A stretch of DNA of 64,000 bases from Leishmania mexicana MHOM/GT/2001/U1103 (GCF_000234665.1 NC_018329.1:556489-620488), one strand, 5' to 3'. Positions 40,895-50,690 are shown, numbered from the stretch's first letter. The notes: generated from the sequence alone by a model not told the origin. Numbers and translations are program-made.

Positions 40895-42754
40895 TCACCG
40901 ACGCCGCTGCCAGCAACTCTCACCTCCATCAACGGAGTGCTGTCGATGCCGTCTTTCGTCAGCCTCTACAGCAGCGACAGATCCCTTGTTCTCGTCAATC
41001 GTAAGCCGCCACGTACCAAGCTCGTGCATCGCCTTCGCCAGCGCTGTCATGCGCGTGAGGAAGTCGATGGTGCGCGACTCCATGGAGTAGGGACATCCAT
41101 CCATGGCAAGCGCATCTGTCTCCACCGCGTCGTCAGTGCCCTCTTCCTCCTCCTCGCTTTCGCCGCTCGATTCGACTGCCGCGCTCGGCTCGCTCTCACT
41201 AATGGAGCCATCAGTCCACGCCGGCATCGGGACATCCACCTCGTACACATCCTGCACGCGAATTCCGTCATCCGCTTTGTCTTCGTAGCTCAGCGGCAGC
41301 TCAGTGTTAGCCGGCAGGAGTTGGTGGTAGAGGACGTGCGCCACCGCCCACTTCCCCGTATCCACAATGTACACCATCCGCGTCACGACGCGGAAGGCCG
41401 GCGGCGTAGGTGATGATGGGTCGGACGAGCAGGAGGACGGGTCTCCGCCTTCCTGTAAGCACACAGCCGATGCTCTGCTGGAGTGCTCGAGCACCATTGC
41501 GACCTTCTTCTCCAGAAGCTCCGCTGTCGCCCACTCCATTGAAAACCCAATTACCGCCGGGGAAAAGCGCGACTGCGTCGGCGCTGTGCCTGACCCGTCC
41601 CCTTCCGTGTCTTCTCGCAGGAGCAGCTGAGGGGGATCACCAGCCACGCTTGCATTCGGAAGTACCACCGCGGCATACGTGCATTCTGCGCCGGACTCGA
41701 ACTCTTCTATCAAAGACTCCTCCGTCTCCATGGAGAAAAGAAAGGGTTTGAACATGTAGAGGAGGTGTCGTGCGCTGCGTGTTGCATTGGTGGCCGAGTT
41801 CCAACCCACACATCGAGCGCTGCGTCGCTGCCGGCTGAAGCGCTCTGCATCGAACATGTACAGGACATGGCAGCTCAGGAGAAGCCGACTCAGCACCATG
41901 TTGGGGCCTTCTGTGGTCTCCCAGGCATCAGCCACATTTGGGCCTGCATCGTTCATCACTGCGTCGCTCACGGGGTGAAAGCGCACCAGGGGGGCGAAGG
42001 CGTCGCACTCGGCGCAGTAGAAGACGACCAAAGGACAAGCCACCGTTCCCAGCGAAGCCATGAAGCAAACATGGCGGCTTGCCTCTTCGGCCGCCACCTC
42101 GCATGCTGCAAGGTCTTCAGAGAGCATATCACGCGCTGCGCCACAGTCGCTGCTGCTGCTGTCTTCCAGGATGCGCAGGCACGTCGCGTAACGCGTCCGG
42201 TGCTCCTCAAGGTGCGCCTGCAGACTTCCCGCATCGCGGTAGTCGACGACGACTGGTGGTGGCACCCCTGGCCCAGGTGGCGGCGCCTTTTCAATGCTCT
42301 GTTGGAAGCAGCGAAGACAGTGCACATGTGGACCGTGACCGGGCGCCGGAAAGACTTCTTGCTTGTGTATCTCTCGGGCATCGCAGCACCGTACATCGGG
42401 GATGGTGTGAGCATCGGGTTTAGCCCAGTAATACTCCGCGGCGCCTTCCCGCAAGAGGTGGGCGCAGAAGGGAGGGAGCTGTGGGGACTTGGTGTCGACA
42501 GAGGCGACCGATGCCTCCACAGTCAGCGGCCCGTGCTTGTAGAATGGAAACAAGCGTTCTGCCTCGGCCTGTGAGATGGCCAGCTGCCCTGCCATCATGT
42601 ACAGGAGCGCGGTGTACTGTATCTCTGTGATTGGTGCGGCGTCCACATCCCTTCCGCCGTCCACTGCGGCAGATGCGGAGGCTGCCGGGGAGGCGGCGTC
42701 GAACAAGTGAAGCACATCAGCCCTCTCGAACGGGTTCATACCGGAGTGCAACAT
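40895..42754 (-). CDS. hypothetical protein with possible zinc-binding Cys clusters (619 aa)
   Basis: The family is not recognised. The start is at ATG 42754 (MLHSGMNPFERADVL), with a second ATG five residues later. It has ordinary composition over most of its length, with acidic Glu/Ser runs near 540-560 (SSGESEEEEEGTDDAV). Several Cys/His-containing segments could bind zinc: VRCCDAREIHKQEVF, HVHCLRCFQQSIE and CPLVVFYCAECDAFAPLVRF. Other conserved-looking blocks are KPFLFSMETEESLIEEFESG and VTRMVYIVDTGKWAVAHVLY. No membrane segment or signal peptide is seen. It lies between the IKS1-like kinase and the ABC-class ATPase. Confidence 0.75.
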   Translation of the reverse strand: MLHSGMNPFERADVLHLFDAASPAASASAAVDGGRDVDAAPITEIQYTALLYMMAGQLAISQAEAERLFPFYKHGPLTVEASVASVDTKSPQLPPFCAHLLREGAAEYYWAKPDAHTIPDVRCCDAREIHKQEVFPAPGHGPHVHCLRCFQQSIEKAPPPGPGVPPPVVVDYRDAGSLQAHLEEHRTRYATCLRILEDSSSSDCGAARDMLSEDLAACEVAAEEASRHVCFMASLGTVACPLVVFYCAECDAFAPLVRFHPVSDAVMNDAGPNVADAWETTEGPNMVLSRLLLSCHVLYMFDAERFSRQRRSARCVGWNSATNATRSARHLLYMFKPFLFSMETEESLIEEFESGAECTYAAVVLPNASVAGDPPQLLLREDTEGDGSGTAPTQSRFSPAVIGFSMEWATAELLEKKVAMVLEHSSRASAVCLQEGGDPSSCSSDPSSPTPPAFRVVTRMVYIVDTGKWAVAHVLYHQLLPANTELPLSYEDKADDGIRVQDVYEVDVPMPAWTDGSISESEPSAAVESSGESEEEEEGTDDAVETDALAMDGCPYSMESRTIDFLTRMTALAKAMHELGTWRLTIDENKGSVAAVEADERRHRQHSVDGGESCWQRRR

Positions 42755-43618
42755 GAAGGGAGCGCACAGAGAGAATGTGTGTGCGTGTGTGGTGTGGTCA
42801 CTGCTGAGTTGGGCCGCCCTCCGTTGTTATGCGCCGACTGCTGCCACTCGGAGACGCAAGTTCGTTCTGACGAGGTGGGCACTCGCACGCGCAGAATGAG
42901 CGCTGAAGTGTGGAGGCGGGCGGGCGGGCGGTGGGACGGAGGAAGAGAGGGAAGGAGGGAGGGGAGCGGGGCGCGACGAGTGCAAGACAGGTAAAACTTC
43001 CCCTTGACGAGCCAGAGAATCGACATCAGCACCCCTGCTACAGGCGCATGGGTACACAGAACCACTTTCATTCCCAGTCGCGGCAACTCCTTCACATATT
43101 TGCCTTGCCATTCCCCCCCCCCGCGCTGCGTTGTGTGCGCTCTCCCCCCGTTTTGTTGGGGGGCCGTTCTCATATAGCCACCCACGGATGTCCAGACTGA
43201 GCGCGCGCACCGACACCGACCAAGCACATATTTTTTTGGCGTGCACGTGTGTCTTGCGAGGATCTCTATGAAGGCGATGACAGGCGATGGAAACTTCGGT
43301 GCGATCTTTGATCACCATGGGGGCGAGGGGTGAGTGGGGGGAAAGTGAGGGACCGCCTCAAGGCGGTTGTGCGGGGGTGACGGCTGCAGCAACACAACGA
43401 CAGCCACCATCACCCTATGCTCTTCATCATGCTCCCAATGCCGCTCTCCTACTCTACTCATCAGTTCACCACACCCTATATATATATTGATCAACACCCA
43501 AACACAGGCACCCACACAAGTACATGCACACCTCTCTACACAGCTGAATCCTCCCAGAGACGCCCATGGTGCAGGATGAAGGAAACCGCACGACGCTGCC
43601 TCTGGCCGTCTATCGCCC
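42755..43618. other. intergenic region
   Basis: No gene seen. It includes a (TA)n patch near 43478-43488 and G- and C-runs; it is 5' flank of the gene at 42754 and 3' flank of the ATPase gene. Confidence 0.5.
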
Positions 43619-45862
43619 TCACTTGCAGCTGGTCACGAGGGTGCGCAGGCGGTTCAGCGCCGCTCCGATTTCAAAAACGCGTGGCAAGGCGGTGAATCCG
43701 GCTGGCAGGTAGCACGATGCCGTCTGCAGTTCCAGCCGCGCTTGGCGTAATCGACCTTCGCAGTTGTACACGAGGCGACTGAAGTCAGAGAGGTTCGACG
43801 CTGGTGCACCGGCAGCTGCGGCGACATCGACAGACAGGGCGTTCAGCAGCGATGGCGGGTATTTCGAACGAGGTGCCTCCTCCCGTTGCCATTGCGCTGC
43901 AGTCGCGCTGCCGCTATCGTAGAGCATCGCGAGGCACTGGGCGATGGCGTTCAGCTGCCCCTCTTCCACCAGCTGCTCCAAAAGCGTCACGTTGATGTCC
44001 TCGTCGGCCATGCGTATGTGATCAATGCCAGAGCCGCTGATCTTGATGCCTCGCCCACTTCCGCCGTAGCCGTGGTGGTGGTGCTGCTGCTGCTGGCTTT
44101 GCCATCCAAGCCTGCCAAAGGTGTCGGCGTACACAAAGCTTCGCCGAGGAGGGAGGCAAAACGCGGAGGTTTCTGGCGGCGCTGTCGACTCCACAAGCCC
44201 AACACCGCCGCCTCCGACGCTCTGCGCTGCAATTGCCTTCGCTCGCGCCGTGGCGTCTGTCACCTTGTACGCGTTCAACAACAGGACGACATCCGCCATG
44301 GGAAAGTACTGCCCCGACCCTCCCACAACCATTATTACGGAGATGTTGTGATGATACATCAGGTCGCGTACGCGGTGCACAAAGCAGGTGATCGGCTCCT
44401 GCGTGCGCGGGACGAGCTGCTCCATGAGCGGGTCTCGGTACATGAAGTTCGTCGCCGACGTGTCCTCGTCGAGCAACAACGTTGTCGAGCCAAGCTCCAG
44501 AGCCTCCATGATGTTGGCGGCCTGACTGGTGCTCCCACTCGCGTCGGCGGTGACAAAGGCACTTGTGTTGTCGCGGTAAGGGAGGTTTGTGATGAAGGGC
44601 GATATGTCCGTCCCATGCACGGCGCGGCGGTCTTCGGCACGAATTTTGACCGCTGTTGGGTCCACCACGACAAAGGTTCGGCCATCATCAGGGACATGGT
44701 TGTACACGCCGAGCTCCAGCGCACGCAAGAGCGTTGACTTGCCATGAAAGCCGCCGCCGGCAATGAGGGTGAGACCGTGCGGCAGACAAGCGCCGCTGAT
44801 AGAGCGGCCCGAGTACGGCAGCTGAAACGTGTGCCGCAAGGTGTCCGGGGACGAGAAGGCGACAACGCTGGGACCACTCAGCGGCTTGTCGGAGTTGCCC
44901 GCCGCACGTGGCAGTATGGCACCATCGGCAATGAAGGCCGCGAATCCCCACTTTCGCAACTGCGCGCGCAGCCACTCCTGGTCATGCACGCACGTGACGT
45001 GTGCCCACAGTGCACGGTGGTCGCAGCGCAGCACGTTCTCCTGGAAGACTGGAAGCACCTCTGAAAAAAGAATTTGTTGAATGCGTCGACCGTCGATGCG
45101 CCGACCGTGGCCGGGCAGCTTCACACGGAAGTACACATGGACCCAACCATCCGACGTCCCATCGCTGTCATCTGCCCCGCTCGCGTCCAGCAGCTGCACG
45201 GTGCTGCGGGCGATTACGTGCTGCGATTGGTGGATTGTCTGCACCGCACCACTGATGTTCCGGCCAGCTGCGAACCCACCTTTTACGCAGCGAAGAATGA
45301 AGTCCTCGGCGGCGACGCGGCGACACGCAACATCCTCCGGTGTGAGAGGATTGTCGAGGGCCGCGGCAGTAACCGCGGGCGGTGTGGAGTGCGCCGAGTG
45401 CAGCAGGGCGTGCGCGGCAAACGGGGCTGGAACACTCACGCAGACCTGACTACCAGGGGCAAACGGGTCTGGTTGGATGCGTACAAATCGGATCGACACC
45501 GACGCAGGGTCTGGACTCATCTGTCGCGTGAGGCTGTACGTGCGACCGGTGAGCTGCTTCAGTTGACTGTAGTTGCTGCCATCCACATCTCGAAGAAAAG
45601 ACTCGAGGGCGACGAGGGGAAGGGGTGGAGCCGCATGGCACTGCGGATTGCCTCCAAAGCCCCCGTTTCCCCTCTCGCTGTCGTCGTCGCCAGAGGATTG
45701 GGACCGGTATCGTTCACCTCGCTGCTGCTCCTCGTTCCGGTTCATGGTGCCGTCGGACACGGCATCCGCGTAGCTTCCACGACCGCGACGAGAACCGCCT
45801 TCGCCACCACCTCGGTAGTGTCCACGGCCACGGCTGCTGCCGCCACGATAGTACGATGACAT
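43619..45862 (-). CDS. ABC-class ATPase (PF09818/COG3044 type) with Gly/Arg-rich N-terminus
   Basis: A protein of 747 aa from ATG 45862 (MSSYYRGGSS). The first 35 residues are an RGG/RGRG-rich tail, typical of RNA binding and a target for arginine methylation. The rest matches the 'predicted ATPase of the ABC class' family known mainly from bacteria: GAILPRAAGNSDKPLSG (314-330), Walker A GGGFHGKST (369-377), VVDPTAVKIRAEDRRAV (399-415), signature SGSTSQAANIMEAL (442-455), Walker B LLLDEDTSATNFM (462-474) and VVGGSGQYFPMADVV near 505-520. All nucleotide-binding motifs are intact. There are no transmembrane segments, so this is a soluble ATPase, not a transporter. Its role is not established. 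The RGG tail is an addition to the bacterial form and suggests an RNA-related role (inference). Confidence 0.88.
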   Translation of the reverse strand: MSSYYRGGSSRGRGHYRGGGEGGSRRGRGSYADAVSDGTMNRNEEQQRGERYRSQSSGDDDSERGNGGFGGNPQCHAAPPLPLVALESFLRDVDGSNYSQLKQLTGRTYSLTRQMSPDPASVSIRFVRIQPDPFAPGSQVCVSVPAPFAAHALLHSAHSTPPAVTAAALDNPLTPEDVACRRVAAEDFILRCVKGGFAAGRNISGAVQTIHQSQHVIARSTVQLLDASGADDSDGTSDGWVHVYFRVKLPGHGRRIDGRRIQQILFSEVLPVFQENVLRCDHRALWAHVTCVHDQEWLRAQLRKWGFAAFIADGAILPRAAGNSDKPLSGPSVVAFSSPDTLRHTFQLPYSGRSISGACLPHGLTLIAGGGFHGKSTLLRALELGVYNHVPDDGRTFVVVDPTAVKIRAEDRRAVHGTDISPFITNLPYRDNTSAFVTADASGSTSQAANIMEALELGSTTLLLDEDTSATNFMYRDPLMEQLVPRTQEPITCFVHRVRDLMYHHNISVIMVVGGSGQYFPMADVVLLLNAYKVTDATARAKAIAAQSVGGGGVGLVESTAPPETSAFCLPPRRSFVYADTFGRLGWQSQQQQHHHHGYGGSGRGIKISGSGIDHIRMADEDINVTLLEQLVEEGQLNAIAQCLAMLYDSGSATAAQWQREEAPRSKYPPSLLNALSVDVAAAAGAPASNLSDFSRLVYNCEGRLRQARLELQTASCYLPAGFTALPRVFEIGAALNRLRTLVTSCK

Positions 45863-46270
45863 GGCCCGAGTGCCGAGGGCTCTGCCTGAGATGATATGAT
45901 GCGTCGCTGCTCTGTTGCCGGGCGCCTCTCTTGCTGCGGTGTGTTTGGAGGACAAGCATGGGTAGAGAGAGAGAGAAAGGTGTACAGGGAGGGGGAAGAG
46001 AGGTACACCGAAGGACAGCGGAGCAAGCTGTTGTCAAGACAGTCGTCATGCGTCGCTCGTTCCAAGAACCAAACGAGGAGCGGCAAGAGAGCGTCCGTGA
46101 AAGACACAGCGCAGCCATGGAGACCCAGCGTTTCAAGGACAGCATCTCTGCCACTCCCTCCACGCCACCTACTTTTTCACCCGCTGTTCCTACCCAGGAG
46201 ACCCTTTCGTCCTTGCTTATATGCCGCGAAATCAGCCGCCGGTGGTGCAGAGGAAGGGGGAGGGGGGGGG
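45863..46270. other. spacer between the ATPase gene and the tandem repeat
   Basis: No gene seen. The ATPase frame is open for 31 codons above the chosen ATG without a better start. G-rich plus-strand runs near 46255-46270 blur the left edge of the repeat array. Confidence 0.5.
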
Positions 46271-46470
46271 GCGGTGGTGGTGCCGCACACGGGAACGCGC
46301 ACATCAGACTCAGGACACAGCCATTGCGGTGGCAGGCCCCAGGTGTTGTTGTTCCACAGGACGGAGGTATGTCGTTCAGACGGCTCTTACCTAGTTGCGT
46401 GTTGCGTACTCGTCACGTGTGCGCGCGTGCAGGGCGGTCGTGGCGGACCGCGCACCACCGCCACCATCCG

Positions 46471-46565
46471 CAGCAGCCAGCGTGTCAGTTCGCAATGCGG
46501 TGTCAGTCACATGCACGGTCAGCGGTATCGGAGTGTTGCGTGTTCCACATCATGTGTGGCTGCTG
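46471..46565 (-). ncRNA. candidate box C/D snoRNA C, unit 1
   Basis: On the minus strand a C-like box (ATGATGT) and a D box (ACTGAC) enclose internal CGCTGACC (D') and TGTGACTGA (C'-like). A 9-bp perfect terminal stem, CAGCAGCCA with TGGCTGCTG, brackets the boxes. Length is about 95 bases. The guides upstream of D and D' have not been matched to rRNA. Confidence 0.5.
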
Positions 46566-46618
46566 GCGATGACGCGTGGTTGGGGAGGGGGGGGTAGAGG
46601 GGGGAGACAAAGGCGCGC

Positions 46619-46705
46619 GCGGGTCAGCCACACCTCGCGGGTGTGTGTGTAATCACAACGGGTGGTTCAGACAAGAGTGAAACATGACTGGCTCATCACG
46701 TGGGT
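46619..46705 (-). ncRNA. candidate box C/D snoRNA B, unit 1
   Basis: The minus strand has a consensus C box GTGATGA, an internal GTCTGAA (D'), a weak C' (TGTGATTA) and a D box GGCTGACC. I see no convincing terminal stem, so the ends are approximate. The guide before D' (CATGTTTCACTCTTGT) has no rRNA match that I can recall. Confidence 0.45.
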
Positions 46706-46794
46706 GCGCACGCGGGGGGTGGCTGCAGGGAGGCGGGGGCAAGGGCAGGCGGGGGAGGGGGGCTCTAGTGGCGCACGGCTGCGCGCGCGTGGGC

Positions 46795-46890
46795 GTGCGT
46801 TCAGACAGGGATAACTATACAAATGTGTGCTCGTCACCAACAGTGTCAGACTAGAGGTGTCAGTAACATAAGGCTTCTCATCAGTCGCAC
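46795..46890 (-). ncRNA. box C/D snoRNA A, unit 1
   Basis: About 96 bases on the minus strand. Terminal stem GTGCG/CGCAC, C box CTGATGA, D' box ACTGA, C' box GTGACGA and D box TCTGA are in the right order and spacing. The guide directly upstream of D, AGTTATCCCTGT, is fully complementary to ACAGGGATAACT, a sequence of the LSU rRNA peptidyl transferase centre that is conserved across eukaryotes. By the D+5 rule the target would be the second G of CAGGG, the position that corresponds, as I recall, to yeast Gm2815 guided by snR38. This makes a real methylation guide likely. Confidence 0.75.
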
Positions 46891-47116
46891 GGACGCACAG
46901 GCAGGCAGGCTTGGGGGCGGTGGTGGTGCCGCACACGGGAACGCGCACATCAGACTCAGGACACAGCCATTGCGGTGGCAGGCCCCAGGTGTTGTTGTTC
47001 CACAGGACGGAGGTATGTCGTTCAGACGGCTCTTACCTAGTTGCGTGTTGCGTACTCGTCACGTGTGCGCGCGTGCAGGGCGGTCGTGGCGGACCGCGCA
47101 CCACCGCCACCATCCG

Positions 47117-47211
47117 CAGCAGCCAGCGTGTCAGTTCGCAATGCGGTGTCAGTCACATGCACGGTCAGCGGTATCGGAGTGTTGCGTGTTCCACATCATG
47201 TGTGGCTGCTG
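47117..47211 (-). ncRNA. candidate box C/D snoRNA C, unit 2
   Basis: An identical copy of the RNA at 46471-46565, with the same boxes and 9-bp terminal stem. Confidence 0.5.
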
Positions 47212-47264
47212 GCGATGACGCGTGGTTGGGGAGGGGGGGGTAGAGGGGGGAGACAAAGGCGCGC

Positions 47265-47351
47265 GCGGGTCAGCCACACCTCGCGGGTGTGTGTGTAATC
47301 ACAACGGGTGGTTCAGACAAGAGTGAAACATGACTGGCTCATCACGTGGGT
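47265..47351 (-). ncRNA. candidate box C/D snoRNA B, unit 2
   Basis: An identical copy of the RNA at 46619-46705, with consensus C and D boxes; ends approximate. Confidence 0.45.
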
Positions 47352-47440
47352 GCGCACGCGGGGGGTGGCTGCAGGGAGGCGGGGGCAAGGGCAGGCGGGG
47401 GAGGGGGGCTCTAGTGGCGCACGGCTGCGCGCGCGTGGGC

Positions 47441-47536
47441 GTGCGTTCAGACAGGGATAACTATACAAATGTGTGCTCGTCACCAACAGTGTCAGACTAG
47501 AGGTGTCAGTAACATAAGGCTTCTCATCAGTCGCAC
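47441..47536 (-). ncRNA. box C/D snoRNA A, unit 2
   Basis: An identical copy of the RNA at 46795-46890, including the guide complementary to the LSU rRNA segment ACAGGGATAACT. Confidence 0.75.
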
Positions 47537-47562
47537 GGACGCACAGGCAGGCAGGCTTGGGG

Positions 47563-47742
47563 GCGGTGGTGGTGCCGCACACGGGAACGCGCACATCAGA
47601 CTCAGGACACAGCCATTGCGGTGGCAGGCCCCAGGTGTTGTTGTTCCACAGGACGGAGGTATGTCGTTCAGACGGCTCTTACCTAGTTGCGTGTTGCGTA
47701 CTCGTCACGTGTGCGCGCGTGCAGGGCGGTCGTGGCGGACCG
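47563..47742 (-). repeat. partial 646-bp repeat unit 3
   Basis: The first 180 bases of the unit are repeated a third time and break off after GGCGGACCG, before the stretch that encodes snoRNA C in the full units. It therefore carries none of the three candidate RNAs. Confidence 0.88.
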
Positions 47743-48713
47743 AATGGGGCCGCCGCCGTTCTACGAAGGGTGCAGGAGGGGAAGACGGTGTTGCGGTAAT
47801 GGAGAAGAGTTTGGCGGTGTGTGGGAGGGAGGCTGGCTGAGACGTGTCGGAATTGTGTGGGAGAGAGACGGAGGGGAGGTGGGAATGTGTGTTGGCGAGG
47901 GTGTGGGCGCGCAATGTTTCACGTCGTGTGTAGGTGGATGGGGCAGGCGAGAGTGGAAAGGGGTCGCAGTAAAGCGATTATTGGCTAGTTTTCATATCAT
48001 GATGGTTAAGGCATCGCGGAGGTCGAGAAGAACACAGGAGGGCTCTGTTACGAAGCCACTGATGGTGCCGTGGCGGGGAACTTATGTTGATGTCGTGTGC
48101 GCTGCTGTCGACCGGTGGCGGCAAGCGGTGCTGGCGAAGTTAGCCATTCGAAAGGGAAAGCGGTCGCAGGTGAGTCGACGGAAAATGGTGATGATGAGTG
48201 TTGTTTGAGTTAGCACTGCAGTAAACAGAGAAGTGCCCTCACCATGAGTGGGGTGGGGTGGGCGTAGTGATGGGTGGGGAGGGGGAGGGGGGACAGGGGA
48301 GCCCGGTGGGGAGAAAGATGCGTGGCTCTCCTTTTCTCCCCACAGGACCCTCCCGTCCTTTACGACTGCACACACCCACACACGCACGCAGTACAACAGA
48401 AAGAGGTGCCCACGGCGGCGGAGCACAGGAGAAGACGAGGGAGGAGGGCATACGCCGCAAGAGGACCGGGCCCGGACACGTGTACGCATGCAGTCTTACC
48501 CCCGGGCAGATGTGTACGCATGCGTGCGTACGCGGTCACTGCCGCTCCTGGGATAAAAGGTCGAGGGCGTGAGACAGGCACCTTCACTCAGGCACTTTCT
48601 CGAAGGCTGGTGAGGGGCCCGAACATCGGTGTCCAGCGATCGGGAGTAGGTGAAAGAAGCGCACGTGCGCTTGCGGTTGAGCCGCGCGCCAGCTTCTCTC
48701 TTCGTTGCAGACG
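47743..48713. other. spacer between the repeat array and the small Tim gene
   Basis: No gene on the transcribed strand. A plus-strand frame near 47940-48208 has fairly ordinary composition (VDRWRQAVLAKLAIRKGKRS) but no recognisable family and runs against the transcription unit. The rest is GC-rich spacer and the likely 3' UTR of the small Tim gene. Confidence 0.45.
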
Positions 48714-49022
48714 TCACATGTTACCCGCTGCCGCGTCTTTCATCCATTGATACGGCAGGTCTCCGCTGCGCAACTTCTGCTCGAACTCCTTCTTGTGATC
48801 GATCGCCATGTACATGCCGTTGCGGACCTTGCTGATGCAGCGATCTAGGCACGCCTTCTCGCCGGGATGGTACGGGATGGCGTCATCGCCGTAGTGCGTA
48901 ATGCACTTCTTGGTGCAGTACATGAACCCTTCGTTGCTGATGTGGTAAAGCTTCTCGGACAGGATGACCGCTTCCGACTGCGTCAGCCCCATGAGGCTCG
49001 GATTGGGCTGTACCGGCTGCAT
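48714..49022 (-). CDS. small Tim chaperone of the mitochondrial intermembrane space
   Basis: A protein of 102 aa starting at ATG 49022 (MQPVQPNPSLMG). The frame is open for 59 more codons, but the extension would be far too long for the family. Twin CX3C motifs are present: YCTKKC with Cys36 and Cys40, and ACLDRC with Cys58 and Cys62, 17 residues apart. These form two disulfides after import through the MIA pathway. Small Tims form hexamers of the Tim9/Tim10 or Tim8/Tim13 type that escort hydrophobic precursors to the TIM complex. A downstream helix (DHKKEFEQKLRSG) is typical. I cannot say which of the trypanosomatid small Tims this is. Confidence 0.88.
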   Translation of the reverse strand: MQPVQPNPSLMGLTQSEAVILSEKLYHISNEGFMYCTKKCITHYGDDAIPYHPGEKACLDRCISKVRNGMYMAIDHKKEFEQKLRSGDLPYQWMKDAAAGNM

Positions 49023-50411
49023 GCTTCTTCCCGATAGCTGCAGGATTGTTGGTGTGTGCCTGCAAGCGCCAGTGCCTGTAGGCGGTGTCACTGGAGCGGA
49101 CAGACGTCTCTGCGAGTGAAAGGAAAGGACGCTCGAAACAAAGCCAGTAGCAGCAGCGGTGGGGGGCGACAGGAGTGCACGCAAAATGTAGAGTGGCACC
49201 GAGTTACTTGTCCGGTGGCGTATGCAGGTGTGTATGGAGTTCGGTGCAGTGATGTGAGAGAGAGATATATGGGAGAGTGAGCAGTGGGGGGAGAGGATGA
49301 AGCAAAGGTGGTGGTATGGAAGGGGGAGGAGTAATGATTATGAGTGAGGAAGCAACACCCCCTCCACTCCCCCCCACCCAGACACCTCCGCACAAGAAGA
49401 GCGGCCTTGATGTTCATTTGTGTGTGTGTGTGTGGCACACACGCGATGTTGCGCGCCGCTCCACGGCACCGACTACTACGCATTTCCTTCCCAGACGTCG
49501 CTCTTTCACACCGTTTTGGCTGCCGCCCCCCTTCCTCCCCCTCTCTCTCACGACGCTTCAATTTGCTAGAGCAGTGCCCGATACACACACACACACACAA
49601 AGGCGAACAACACTGACAACGCCGCGTAAGTGGGCCTCATTACACTTGCGAGAGTCGTTTGCATCCCCGACGCCTGCTCACGTGTATGCATGTTGTCGAC
49701 GTGCAACTTCGCTGCGTGATGACACGACACGGTGAGACAAAGACGAACACGTCTGCGTTGTCTCCCCCCACCCCCTTCCCTGCACGATGGGTGGAGGGCG
49801 GCCAGTGCCGTCATCGTGGTGTGTTCAGGGGCGCTTGCTTGATGCGTGTGCGGTACTGTGGAGCCAAAGGGGTGCATCGAGAGCGAGAGCGAGAGAGTCG
49901 TGCAAACTTGCCGCAAGGAGAAGAGCGGCACACGGCAGTTACGGGGTGAGAAGGGGTGACGTGGCACACATACCCCCCTCCCCTCCTCTACCCCAAACAC
50001 ACCCCCACACACCACCATCACCAACACCACCACACGTGTACGTGTGTGCTTGAGAGTGAGTGTCTAGCCCATTCGCTCTGTCGGCCTTTCCCTTTCCACG
50101 GCTCTCACCACTCATCCAGAGGCCGCTTCAGTCGTCCTTTCCTCTACTGCGCCACACCTGAACGGCGACACAGACACACACCCGAACTTCTGCGCACACG
50201 CACGGATGGCGTCGCACCGTGGGCTCTTGCTGCGAGAAGGAAAACGATGGCGCAGAGAGGGTCGCATACCGCCGCCAAAGCCGTGAAGCCTTTTTTTTCT
50301 TCGACCGGCGAACAAGCAAGTAAGAGCCTCGACAGCCACCAAAAAAACGCGCGCCTCCTCCACATTCACATGGCGGACCGAATCGAGTAGACCACACACC
50401 CACTTCGCGGC

Positions 50412-50412
<1 letters not shown>

Positions 50413-50443
<31 letters not shown>
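50413..50443. repeat. (CA)n microsatellite
   Basis: An uninterrupted run of about 15 CA units. Confidence 0.9.
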
Positions 50444-50446
<3 letters not shown>

Positions 50447-50665
50447 GTGCCGGGGTGGGGGAGGGGCAGAAGGGTGCAGCAGCAGTGGTGATGGTGGTGG
50501 TCGTGGGAATGGGGTGAGGGAGGTGCCGAGCGACACAGCCCACACACACCCTTCTACATACATATACGTGAATACGCCAACGGTTGTGCATCCGTGCCTT
50601 TCCATTGCAGCATGCGTGCCGCTCGTTTTACCATCACAGAGCGCACAGGCACAGAAGCGACACAG

Positions 50666-50690
50666 ACACACACACACACACACACACACA
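50666..50690. repeat. (CA)n microsatellite
   Basis: An uninterrupted run of about 12 CA units. Confidence 0.9.

Larger units (their letters stand above)
46271..46916 (-). repeat. 646-bp tandem repeat unit 1 (snoRNA cluster)
   Basis: The unit is repeated with a period of exactly 646 bases. Unit 1 and unit 2 appear identical base for base. The left boundary is blurred by a G run shared by the flank and the unit. The unit has no protein-coding potential but contains at least three candidate box C/D RNAs on the minus strand. Confidence 0.9.
46917..47562 (-). repeat. 646-bp tandem repeat unit 2 (snoRNA cluster)
   Basis: A second full unit, apparently identical to unit 1. Such identity implies recent duplication or ongoing homogenisation. 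Reiterated clusters are the usual arrangement of snoRNA genes in trypanosomatids. Confidence 0.9.

Noticed and set aside
46917..47080. A fourth snoRNA per repeat unit (GTGACGA ... GTCTGAACG)
   Set aside because: Box-like sequences exist but are only about 45 bases apart and lack a terminal stem; not enough to call.
47687..48208. Plus-strand frame running out of the partial repeat
   Set aside because: It begins in snoRNA repeat sequence and opposes the transcription unit; no family is visible.
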